Source: Massilia sp. Root418 (lineage in GTDB: Bacteria > Pseudomonadota > Gammaproteobacteria > Burkholderiales > Burkholderiaceae_D). Taken from it: a stretch of 64,000 nucleotides of DNA. Each line of letters opens with the position of its first letter. Within the stretch, counting starts at the first letter, position 1. Both the position numbers and the translations under genes were made by a program. The notes under the pieces are model-generated. The model searched no databases, was not told the DNA's origin, and saw only the letters and a program-made list of their open reading frames with translations. The stretch lies in the NCBI RefSeq assembly GCF_001425265.1, contig NZ_LMEC01000021.1, forward strand, positions 310,001-374,000, written 5' to 3'. Shown here piece after piece: positions 9,135 to 17,558 of the stretch.

Positions 9135-9722
9135 ATGCCGGAAGACCGCGTCAGGATACGCGCCGTGGAGACTTTGTCGGATGACTGGTATCTGCTGCGC
9201 AAGACCACCTTCGACTACCGCCGCAGCGACGGCAGCTGGCAGACCATGTCGCGCGAGACCTACGACCGGGGCCACGGCGCCGCCATCCTGCTGTATCACC
9301 GCGCGCAGCGCAGCGTGGTCCTGGTGCGCCAGTTCCGCTTCCCCGCCTACGGCCAGGACGGCCACGACGGTTTCCTGATCGAAGCGCCGGCCGGCCTGCT
9401 GGACCAGGCCAGCCCGGAAGAGCGCATCAAGGCCGAAGTGGAGGAGGAGACCGGCTACCGGGTGGCCACGGTGCGCAAGATCTTCTCGGCCTTCATGAGC
9501 CCAGGCTCGGTCACCGAGCGGCTGCACTTTTTCGTGGCCGAATACGATCCCGCCTCGCGTCCTGGCAACGGCGGCGGCGTCGCTGCGGAGGGCGAGGACA
9601 TCGAGGTGCTGGAACTGCCGCTGGAGGAGGCGGTGCGCATGATGGAAAGCGGTGCCATCTGCGACGCCAAGACCATCATGCTGCTGCAATACGCGCAGCT
9701 GCACCTGTTCCAGGCCGGCTGA
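9135..9722 (+). CDS. nudK: NudK-like Nudix hydrolase (GDP-mannose pyrophosphatase type)
   Basis: 195 residues, close to the 191 of E. coli NudK. The start is the ATG at 9135, with AAGGAGAG 4-11 bp upstream. The Nudix box is present as APAGLLDQASPEER followed by AEVEEETGY; the usual Arg of the REUXEE core is replaced, as tolerated in the NudK group. Further NudK-like blocks are FMSPGSVTERLHFFVAEY and GEDIEVLELPLEEA. It would hydrolyse nucleoside diphosphate sugars (GDP-mannose for characterised NudK) in the cytoplasm. The substrate here is inferred from overall similarity. It is divergent from the DeoR regulator. Confidence 0.8.
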   Translation: MPEDRVRIRAVETLSDDWYLLRKTTFDYRRSDGSWQTMSRETYDRGHGAAILLYHRAQRSVVLVRQFRFPAYGQDGHDGFLIEAPAGLLDQASPEERIKAEVEEETGYRVATVRKIFSAFMSPGSVTERLHFFVAEYDPASRPGNGGGVAAEGEDIEVLELPLEEAVRMMESGAICDAKTIMLLQYAQLHLFQAG

Positions 9723-9733
9723 TACCGGCACGC

Positions 9734-10141
9734 CTACAGGGCGGTATAGACGACCGAATCCGCCGAGCGCTTGAACGGCCCGTGGAAGACTGCCTCGACG
9801 TTGTTGCCGTCCGGGTCGAAGGCGAAGGCGGCATAGTAGCCTGGGTGATATTCGCGCTCGCCGGGGCCGCCGTTGTCGCGCCCGCCTGCCGCCAGCACGG
9901 CCTTGTGGAAGGCCTGCACTGTTTCACGGTCCTTGGCGATGAAGGCGATGTGCACGTGCGACACCGGGCCGTCAGCCTTGTCCACGTATAGATCGTCGAG
10001 ATAGAAATTGCCGTCGCCCTCGACTACTTCGCCGCCCAGGCCCAGCGCGTCGAACGCCGCCCGGTAGAAACGTTTGCTTGCGTCCACATCGGCCACGCGC
10101 AAATGCACGTGGTCAAACAGTCTGCCTCGATGGAATTCCAT
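9734..10141 (-). CDS. VOC-superfamily (glyoxalase-like) protein
   Basis: 135 residues forming the two beta-alpha-beta-beta-beta units of the vicinal oxygen chelate fold: HVHLRVADVDASKRFYRAAF at the N-terminus, HVHIAF in the middle and FAFDPDGNNVEAVFHGP at the end, with the usual His and Glu metal-ligand positions. The family includes glyoxalases, dioxygenases and resistance proteins, so a specific reaction cannot be assigned. It is convergent with the Nudix gene (11 bp between stops). Confidence 0.8.
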   Translation of the reverse strand: MEFHRGRLFDHVHLRVADVDASKRFYRAAFDALGLGGEVVEGDGNFYLDDLYVDKADGPVSHVHIAFIAKDRETVQAFHKAVLAAGGRDNGGPGEREYHPGYYAAFAFDPDGNNVEAVFHGPFKRSADSVVYTAL

Positions 10142-10212
10142 GGCGCGCTCCTTGAAATGGGTCGGGCCAGTATAGAAGCGCTAGCGCGGCGGGCGCGCCA
10201 GTTTGACTGCCG

Positions 10213-10533
10213 TCAATGTCCGAATCCGTAGCGCAGCACCATGCCCAGGATCACGCAGCCGCCGGCGGTGAACAGCAGCTTGTTGCGCAGGCCGTCCGAG
10301 CCGATCGCCGCCTGGCGCTGCTGCTGCGCCATGTCGCTTTTTTTCTTGCCGATGATGAGGGGGCTGAGGAACCACAGCACGCCCAGCAGCAGCCAGCCGA
10401 TGCCGGTAACGGTCATGCCGGTGGAGCCGGTCTTGATGCCGTCCACGACGCGGATGGCGGCCATCACGGCGCCGAAAGCCAGCCAGCAGACGCGGGCCAG
10501 GAGGTGGGTTTTGATTTTTTCCATGGGCCGCAT
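10213..10533 (-). CDS. Small inner-membrane protein
   Basis: 106 residues from the ATG at 10533, or 103 from the in-frame ATG at 10524; neither has a clear ribosome-binding site. Three hydrophobic segments (about WLAFGAVMAAIRVVDGI, ITGIGWLLLGVLWFLSPLII-like, and LLFTAGGCVILGMVL) suggest a membrane protein with a basic loop (KKKSDMAQQQRQ). No family recognised. It follows the GRDP-like gene by 18 bp on the same strand. Confidence 0.6.
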   Translation of the reverse strand: MRPMEKIKTHLLARVCWLAFGAVMAAIRVVDGIKTGSTGMTVTGIGWLLLGVLWFLSPLIIGKKKSDMAQQQRQAAIGSDGLRNKLLFTAGGCVILGMVLRYGFGH

Positions 10534-10551
10534 TATACGGGCCCGGCGGCC

Positions 10552-11259
10552 TCAGTCGCCACCGCCGCCGCAGCCACCGCCGCCGCAGCCGCCATCGCCC
10601 CCGCCGCTGCCGCCGTCGCTGTCGCAGCCGGCGTCGCTGCCGCTGCCGCCATCGCTGCCGCCACCGTCGCTGCAGCCGAGGTCGGCGCCGCAGTAGACCG
10701 TCGCGCCACTGTCGTCCTGCCGCTGGAAGCCGCTGCAGTTGGGCGTATAGACGAAGCCGTTCGGGATGGCCAGCTTGGCGTCCAGCGCGAACAGCAGCGG
10801 CAGGCGGCTGGGCTTGGCCGGATTGATGTTTTCCTCCAGGCAGGCGAAATGCCAGCAGCGCTTGAGCCCGCCATTGTCCTGCCGCGCCGTGCCCATCACG
10901 ATGGCCGGTGTGTGGTGCAGGAAGCGGCCGAAGGCGCGCTGGCAGAACTGGTGGTAGTTCTTGGTGTACAGGATGAATTCATGCCACAGGTCATCCACCA
11001 CCTGGGACGGCATGGAGACAAACTTCCTGCCGCTTTTCAGGTGCGCCAGGAAGAACTGGCGCAAGCCCTGCGCCACCAGCTGGCATTCCTTGGTGGTGAG
11101 ATGCGGATGCTGCTGCATCAGCTTCTCGAACAGGCCCTTGGGCAGCACGAAGCTGCGGATATGGGCTTCCCGCTTCAGCTTGGCCTGGCGCCGCCACAGC
11201 AGGGCCGACACGCCGGCCAGCGAGGCGCAGGCGATGTAGATGAAAACGGACACGGTCAA
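10552..11259 (-). CDS. GRDP-like protein with Gly/Asp/Cys-rich tail
   Basis: 235 residues. An N-terminal hydrophobic segment (FIYIACASLAGVSALLW) is followed by a domain with VDDLWHEFILYTKNYHQFC and FLHHTP, the hallmark of glycine-rich domain-containing proteins (GRDP-like). The last 50 residues are almost only Gly, Asp, Ser and Cys (CGADLGCSDGGG to GCGGGGCGGGGD). The start appears to be TTG at 11259, overlapping the TGA of the upstream gene (TTGA), which indicates translational coupling. Function is unknown; the tail could bind metal or anchor the protein, but that is speculation. Confidence 0.7.
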   Translation of the reverse strand: MTVSVFIYIACASLAGVSALLWRRQAKLKREAHIRSFVLPKGLFEKLMQQHPHLTTKECQLVAQGLRQFFLAHLKSGRKFVSMPSQVVDDLWHEFILYTKNYHQFCQRAFGRFLHHTPAIVMGTARQDNGGLKRCWHFACLEENINPAKPSRLPLLFALDAKLAIPNGFVYTPNCSGFQRQDDSGATVYCGADLGCSDGGGSDGGSGSDAGCDSDGGSGGGDGGCGGGGCGGGGD

Positions 11260-11810
11260 GCCTTGGCGCGGAACGCGGACAGATGGTTGGCCAGGTGCAT
11301 GGCGTGGGCCAGCTCATAGTCCTGCTTGCCGAGCGCGCCGTAGGCGAAGTGCGGGCGCAGCGCCCCTGTCCAGGCGCGGAACGCCGCGATCGCCCCGCGC
11401 AGCCGCTGCATCGCCTGCGCGGGATCGGCCGCCGCATCCAGGGCCGGCGCACCGGGGATGGGCTCGGCCAGGTCGTGGCTCATGCGGCCGCGCCAGGAGA
11501 ACACGCCCAGCGCGGCCGCGCCGACGGTGCGCTGGAACAGCGCGGATTTCGATTGCGGAAAGCCGGACATTGAGAACTCGATGCTTTGCGCGCAGTGCGC
11601 CAGCGTCTGCGCCCAGCTCCATGCTGCGCTGGAAGCGAGTGCGCCGGCCTGGGCCAGTCGCTCCAGCTCCGCCTCGGCCGCCGCCAGGCTGGCGAACTGC
11701 AGCTGGCGGTCTTCCGTTGAGTTGCCCCGGCAACCGGCCAGGCCTGCGGCAGCGGCACCGGTGGCCGCGATGAGAATGGCGCGCCGCTTTGCATCGAGCT
11801 GGTTTTGCAT
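11256..11810 (-). CDS. DUF1569 family protein with Tat-like signal
   Basis: 184 residues from the ATG at 11810. The N-terminus (DAKRRAILIAATGAAAAGLAGC) combines a twin Arg, a hydrophobic stretch and a Cys at the end, so it may be a Tat-exported lipoprotein. The body fits the DinB-like helical DUF1569 family (ERLAQAG, WSWAQTLAHCAQSIEFS, HFAYGALGKQDYELAHAMHL, with the His residues of the bundle). Function is unknown. It is the first gene of a three-gene minus-strand set with the GRDP-like and small membrane proteins. Confidence 0.75.
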   Translation of the reverse strand: MQNQLDAKRRAILIAATGAAAAGLAGCRGNSTEDRQLQFASLAAAEAELERLAQAGALASSAAWSWAQTLAHCAQSIEFSMSGFPQSKSALFQRTVGAAALGVFSWRGRMSHDLAEPIPGAPALDAAADPAQAMQRLRGAIAAFRAWTGALRPHFAYGALGKQDYELAHAMHLANHLSAFRAKA

Positions 11811-11842
11811 ACAGGGCCTGAGGCTGTGATGGAATGCACTCG

Positions 11843-11871
11843 ATGATTGCACATGCGAAATATCGAGTCAA
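11843..11871 (-). promoter_or_regulatory. Candidate sigma70 promoter for the DUF1569 operon
   Basis: On the minus strand TTGACT (11871-11866) is separated by 17 bp from AATCAT (11848-11843). Transcription would begin about 25 bp before the chosen ATG at 11810. The -35 is good, the -10 is weak. Confidence 0.35.
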
Positions 11872-11884
11872 CAATATGGACGGC

Positions 11885-12193
11885 TTAAGGTATCGGAGCG
11901 GAGGCGAGGTTGTCGACCGTGAGCGGGCTGTCGTAGTACGTGACGACCGGCTCGCTGCCGTACTTTCCGCGCACGAAGGTGCGCCAGGCGTCGGTGTACA
12001 TCGCCTCGGCTTCGGTGCGCGAATTCCACAGGTACACGCCGCCTGCCGTGGCCCCGTCTTCCGAGAGGATGTAGTGCTTGCGGTGCAGGCCCGGCACGCC
12101 CTGGTACTTCGGCGCGGTGCTCAGGAAGATGGCGTGCGCCTGCTCGCGCGTGATGGGTTCGGGCAGGGCGAATGAGGTGATGGCGATGATCAA
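11885..12193 (-). CDS. YdhR-type monooxygenase-like protein
   Basis: 102 residues. I place the start at TTG 12193 because AGGAGG lies 5 bp upstream (12204-12199); a longer frame exists but has no such signal. The sequence (AITSFALPEPITREQAHAIF, then YQGVPGLHRKHYILSEDG, then GGVYLWNSRTEAEAMYTDAW) matches the YdhR family, small ferredoxin-like alpha-beta barrels thought to act as monooxygenases on aromatic compounds. Substrate unknown. It is a single-gene unit between the DUF1569 operon and the ABC importer. Confidence 0.8.
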   Translation of the reverse strand: MIIAITSFALPEPITREQAHAIFLSTAPKYQGVPGLHRKHYILSEDGATAGGVYLWNSRTEAEAMYTDAWRTFVRGKYGSEPVVTYYDSPLTVDNLASAPIP

Positions 12194-12328
12194 TTGCGCC
12201 TCCTGATGTGATGTGGGGAACATCAAGATTATCGGGAGGCGGGGACGGCCGCAAGCGCGGTTTGCGCATGGGCTGCATGCCTGCCGCGCATGCGGATGGC
12301 GCGTGCGGCGCCATCCACGGAACAACGC

Positions 12329-13300
12329 TTAGCGCGATTTGACGAAGGGGACGCCGATCGCTTTCGGCGCCACCGACTTGGCCATCAGGCCGGCCAGCAC
12401 GATGACGGTGACCACGTAGGGCACCATCTGGATCAGCGAGCCGGGAATGCGGCCCACGACCGGCAGGTCCACGCCCTCGATCTGGATCTGCACCGCGCCG
12501 AAGAAGCCGAACATCAGGCAGCCGAAGAAGGTGTACAGCGGACGCCAGTTGCCGAACACCATGGCGGTCAGCGCCAGGTAGCCGGCGCCGGCCGACATGT
12601 CGCGCAGGAAAAAGCCACTCTGCACGATGGCCAGGTAGGCGCCCGAGAACGAGCACAGCACGCCGGCAATCAGCATGGCCTTGTAGCGGGTCCATTCCAC
12701 CGACACGCCGGCCGCGTCGGCAGCGTGCGGGTTCTCGCCGCAGGCGCGCAGGCGCAGGCCGAAGCGGGTGTGGTACAGCACCCAGTGCACCAGCGGCACC
12801 AGCGCGAACGCCAGGTAGACCAGCACCGAATGGCCGCCGATCAGCTTGGTGTACAGCCAGCCCAGGAAGGGCACGTCCACCACCGCGGCGCTGCCCGGCA
12901 GCACCACGTCGAACAGGCGCGCCTGGCCCAGGTCCGGGGTGCGGCCGCCCTGCTGGAAGAAGAACTGGGCGACAACGAAGGTCAGCCCACTCATGGCGAT
13001 GTTGATGGCGATGCCGGCCACCAGCTGGTTGCCTTTCTGCGTGATGCTGACATAGCCTTGCAAGGTGGCCAGCGCCACCGACACGGCCACGCCGGCCGCT
13101 ACGCCGTACCACGGGTTCTGGGTGGCGAAGGCCACCGCCGCCGAGACGAAGGCCGAGGCCAGGATCTTGCCCTCCAGGCCGATGTCGATCACGCCCGAGC
13201 GTTCTGCGAACAGGCCGGCCATGGCGGCGAAAATCAGCACCGGCGCGTTGCGCACGGTCGATACCAGGATGCTGCCGATATGCAGGTCTTCAAAAGTCAT
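12329..13300 (-). CDS. Nucleoside-type ABC importer, permease 2
   Basis: 323 residues with about eight to ten hydrophobic helices of the BPD_transp_2 family (branched-chain/sugar/nucleoside permeases). GLFAERSGVIDIGLEGKILA near the N-terminus is typical of the YufQ/NupC-like permease paired with BMP-type binding proteins. It begins 4 bp after the stop of permease 1, in an operon ordered binding protein, ATPase, permease 1, permease 2. Nucleoside specificity is inferred from the BMP partner and the genomic setting. Confidence 0.88.
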   Translation of the reverse strand: MTFEDLHIGSILVSTVRNAPVLIFAAMAGLFAERSGVIDIGLEGKILASAFVSAAVAFATQNPWYGVAAGVAVSVALATLQGYVSITQKGNQLVAGIAINIAMSGLTFVVAQFFFQQGGRTPDLGQARLFDVVLPGSAAVVDVPFLGWLYTKLIGGHSVLVYLAFALVPLVHWVLYHTRFGLRLRACGENPHAADAAGVSVEWTRYKAMLIAGVLCSFSGAYLAIVQSGFFLRDMSAGAGYLALTAMVFGNWRPLYTFFGCLMFGFFGAVQIQIEGVDLPVVGRIPGSLIQMVPYVVTVIVLAGLMAKSVAPKAIGVPFVKSR

Positions 13301-13304
13301 GTCA

Positions 13305-14380
13305 TTACCCCTTGGCCTTGATCAGCTTCATGATGGCCGGTGCGTAGAAGTTCTCCATGGCGCCGCAGAACAGGATGATCAGGCCCTGGATGAAGATAAA
13401 CGTTTCGGTCGGGATGTTCGGCTTTTCCAGCGACAGGTCGAAGCCGCCCTGGATCAGCGCGCCGAACAGCACCGCCGACAGGAAGATGCCGACCGGGTGC
13501 TGGCGCCCCATCAGCGCAATCGCGATGCCGACAAAGCCCGCGCCGCCGACGAAGTTGAGCGACAGATAGTGCGTCGAGCCCATGATGGAGTTGACCGAAC
13601 CCAGGCCGGCCAGCGCGCCGGAAATCAGCATGACCACGATGATCATCTTGCTGATGCGGATACCGGCGTAGTGCGCGGCGTGCTTGTTCAAGCCGGTGGC
13701 GCGCAGCTTGTAGCCCCAGGCCGAACGCGACACCACCACGCCGTAGATGGCCAGCGCGACGATGGCCAGCAGGAAGCTCACGTTGAGCGGCGTGTCGCCC
13801 AGCACCGGGAACCAGCTGTTCAAGCGCGGCATTTCGGCGGCGGCCGAGAACACGCGGCTGGCGGTGTTCTGCTCGCCCGGCGGGATCAGGTATTTGACGA
13901 TGAAGAAGTTCATCAGCGAGGCCGCGATGAAGTTGAACATGATGGTGGTCACCACGATGTGGCTGCCTCGCCTGGCCTGCAGGTAGCCCGGCAGGAAGCC
14001 CCACAGCGCGCCGAACAACGCCGCGCCGAGGATGCCGCACGGGATCAGCAGCCACCACGGCAGCGTGGCGTCGAAGGCCAGCATGGCCAGGGTCAGGCCC
14101 AGGCCGCCGATATACATCTGGCCTTCGGAGCCGATGTTGAACAGGCCGGCCTGCATGGCGATCGACACCGACAGGCCGGTGAAGATGAAGGTGGAGGCGT
14201 AGAACAGCGTGTAGCTCAAGCCTTCCGGATTGACGATGGCGCTGTTGATCAGGATGCGCATGGAGTCCACCGGGTCTTCACCGAGCAGGTGGATCACCAG
14301 CGCCGCCACCAGCAGCGCCGACAGCAGGTTCAGTACGGGCAGGACAAAGGCTGTCGCCCAGCGTGGCATATCGTTAGTGT

Positions 14381-14384
<4 letters not shown>
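13305..14384 (-). CDS. Nucleoside-type ABC importer, permease 1
   Basis: 359 residues from the ATG at 14384, which overlaps the ATPase stop codon (ATGA); longer upstream frames lie inside the ATPase gene. Hydrophobic helices and the block GLSVSIAMQAGLFNIGSEGQ are typical of the YufP-type permease of BMP nucleoside importers. Works as a heterodimer with the next permease in the inner membrane. Confidence 0.9.
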
Positions 14385-15910
<1,526 letters not shown>

Positions 15911-15939
15911 AGGATCACTGGATGATGGTTGCTATGACT

Positions 15940-15975
15940 AAAAAACGCGCCGGACGGGATCACCCGCCGGCGCGT
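15940..15975 (-). terminator. Terminator/attenuator between binding protein and ATPase genes
   Basis: On the minus strand a GC-rich stem (AACGCGCCGG at 15944-15953 pairs with CCGGCGCGTT at 15966-15975) is followed by a run of T (A-run at 15940-15945 on plus). It sits just after the BMP gene and before the ATPase gene of the same operon, so it probably lets most transcripts end after the binding protein. Confidence 0.7.
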
Positions 15976-15995
15976 TCTCTTTTTGAATCACGTGA

Positions 15996-16991
15996 TTAGA
16001 CCGGGCAGCTGTTGCCGGTGCGGTAGTCGATCACTTTGACTTTGCCGTCGATGATGTCTTTACGGACGCCCAGGACTTTCTTTTCGATTTCCGGCGTGAT
16101 CAGCTTGCGGTTGTGCTCGTCCAGCGCCCAGTCCACGCCGCCTTCCTTCAAGCCCTTGGCGGTGACGCCGGCTTTCCAGGTGCCGTTCTTCATCTGCATG
16201 AAGGAATCGTAGACCGCGTTGTCCACGCGCTTGACCATGGAGGTCAGCACGCTGCCGGGGTACAGGCTGTTCTGGTTGGAATCGACGCCGATGGACAGCT
16301 TGCCTTTTTCCTTGGCGGTCTGCAGCGTGCCCATGCCCGAGCCGCCGGCCACCGCGAACACCACGTCCACGCCGCGCTCGAACTGCGAGCGCGCCAGTTC
16401 GCCGCCCTTGGCCGGATCGTTCCAGGCGGCCGAGGTGGTGCCCACCATGTTCTGGAATACTTCGGCCTTCTTGTCGGCCGACTTGGCGCCCTGGGCATAG
16501 CCGCAGGCGAAGGTGCGGATCAGCGGAATGTCGATGCCGCCGATGAAGCCCAGCTTTTTGGTCTTGGAGGCCATGGCGGCGGCCACGCCCACCAGGTAGG
16601 AACCTTCTTCTTCCTTGAAGGTGACCGAGTTCACGTTGGCGCCTTGCGCCACGCCGTCGATCAGCACGAAGCGCACTTTCGGGAATTCCTTGGCAACCTT
16701 CTGCACCGCCTGCGTCTGCGCGAAGCCGATCGAGGCGATCAGGTCCAGGTTCTTGCGGGCCAGGCCGCGCAGCACCTGCTCAGCCTGGGTGTCGCTGCTG
16801 GCCTGCACTTCGATGAACTTGATGTTGGTTTCTTTGCTGAAGCGCGAGGCGCCTTCAAACGCGGACTGGTTGAACGACTTGTCGAACTTACCGCCCGCGT
16901 CGTAGACGACCGCCAGTTTCGGGTCAGCGGCGCAGGCGCCTGCTGCCACGCACATGGCGGCGATCGTCATACTGAGTTGTTTGATTTTCAT
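15996..16991 (-). CDS. BMP-family nucleoside-binding protein
   Basis: 331 residues. The ATG at 16991 has AGGAG upstream; a longer in-frame extension exists but starts inside the regulatory region. A signal peptide (MKIKQLSMTIAAMCVAAGAC) exports it; the Cys is not in a good lipobox, so it may be a soluble periplasmic protein. The mature start (LAVVYDAGGKFDKSFNQSAF) and GFIGGIDIPLIRTFACGY are typical of the Bmp/Med family, several members of which bind purine nucleosides. It is first in the importer operon and divergent from the TonB-dependent receptor. Confidence 0.92.
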   Translation of the reverse strand: MKIKQLSMTIAAMCVAAGACAADPKLAVVYDAGGKFDKSFNQSAFEGASRFSKETNIKFIEVQASSDTQAEQVLRGLARKNLDLIASIGFAQTQAVQKVAKEFPKVRFVLIDGVAQGANVNSVTFKEEEGSYLVGVAAAMASKTKKLGFIGGIDIPLIRTFACGYAQGAKSADKKAEVFQNMVGTTSAAWNDPAKGGELARSQFERGVDVVFAVAGGSGMGTLQTAKEKGKLSIGVDSNQNSLYPGSVLTSMVKRVDNAVYDSFMQMKNGTWKAGVTAKGLKEGGVDWALDEHNRKLITPEIEKKVLGVRKDIIDGKVKVIDYRTGNSCPV

Positions 16992-17350
16992 GAGTAGGCT
17001 CCTGGAAGTTCGATATTGTATATTTTTTGCGGCCGAAACATGTACTTCGGGCTGCTTTTTAGAGGCCGGCATCCTGATTTTGCGCCCACCCCGCACGCAG
17101 CCGGTTTTCTTTATTGTTAGTATTGCATCGCAGCCAAAACGTGAAACTTGGTCATAATGTGTCGCGCCCATGTCGTGCTGATGCAACATTGCTGACACAC
17201 CCAGAAATAATTTCCCTTGTTGCTTTTTCATGCAGTTGCCGATTGGTCTTGCCAAATCGGCACCGCCGCCGGCCCCTCCCGCTAGCCCCTGCCGCACTAT
17301 GGCGCAAGAGCCCTATATAAATGGTCTGTATTGCGGTTGGATAGTCGCTT

Positions 17351-17421
17351 ACTATGCCCGACTGGGTATATGTATGGCAAATACGTTTTTTGTTGCTTAT
17401 TTATACGTCGAAAATATAAAT
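17351..17421 (+). promoter_or_regulatory. Conserved upstream element, copy A (TonB receptor)
   Basis: 71 bp that align without gaps to the reverse strand of 36980-37050, 51 of 71 identical. Blocks: ACTATGCC (17351-17358), the 18-bp identical core TATATGTATGGCAAATAC (17367-17384), ATTTATA (17399-17405) and TATAAAT (17415-17421), with a T-rich spacer between the core and ATTTATA in both copies. The copy reads toward the TonB receptor, whose ATG is at 17559. Confidence 0.7.
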
Positions 17422-17460
17422 CAAAACTATTGCGCCGTAATTTCCAGTCAAAACTTTTCA

Positions 17461-17469
17461 TGCTAGGAT
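17461..17469 (+). promoter_or_regulatory. Candidate extended -10 of the TonB receptor gene
   Basis: TGCTAGGAT gives an extended -10 (TGn) with TAGGAT at 17464-17469 and no good -35, as expected for an activated promoter. It starts 43 bp after the end of the conserved element; in the psuK region the corresponding distance is 42 bp. That agreement is the main support. Confidence 0.4.
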
Positions 17470-17558
17470 TCGCGCTTGTAACGATTTTTCTTTGTTTTTT
17501 GTAAAGCTTAATCGAATAATTCGCACCGCCCGGTGCAATCCCAGCAAGGAGTTGGTTC

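Larger units (their letters stand above)
16992..17558. other. 567-bp AT-rich divergent intergenic region
   Basis: This is the only gene-free stretch above 300 bp. It lies between the BMP operon and the TonB receptor and is much more AT-rich than its surroundings, especially 17330-17520. It holds the 71-bp conserved element (17351-17421) and a candidate extended -10 for the receptor. For the minus strand a weak pair TTTCAC/TACTAA with 18-bp spacing lies near 17110-17140. I see no RNA gene. A 30-codon frame starting at 17374 is discussed as a finding. Confidence 0.6.

Noticed and set aside
17000..17200. A possible third, degenerate copy of the 71-bp element reading toward the BMP gene (GCGACACATTATG ... 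GATGCAATAC on the minus strand)
   Set aside because: The blocks are only partly similar and their spacing differs by several bases from the two good copies, so chance is a sufficient explanation.
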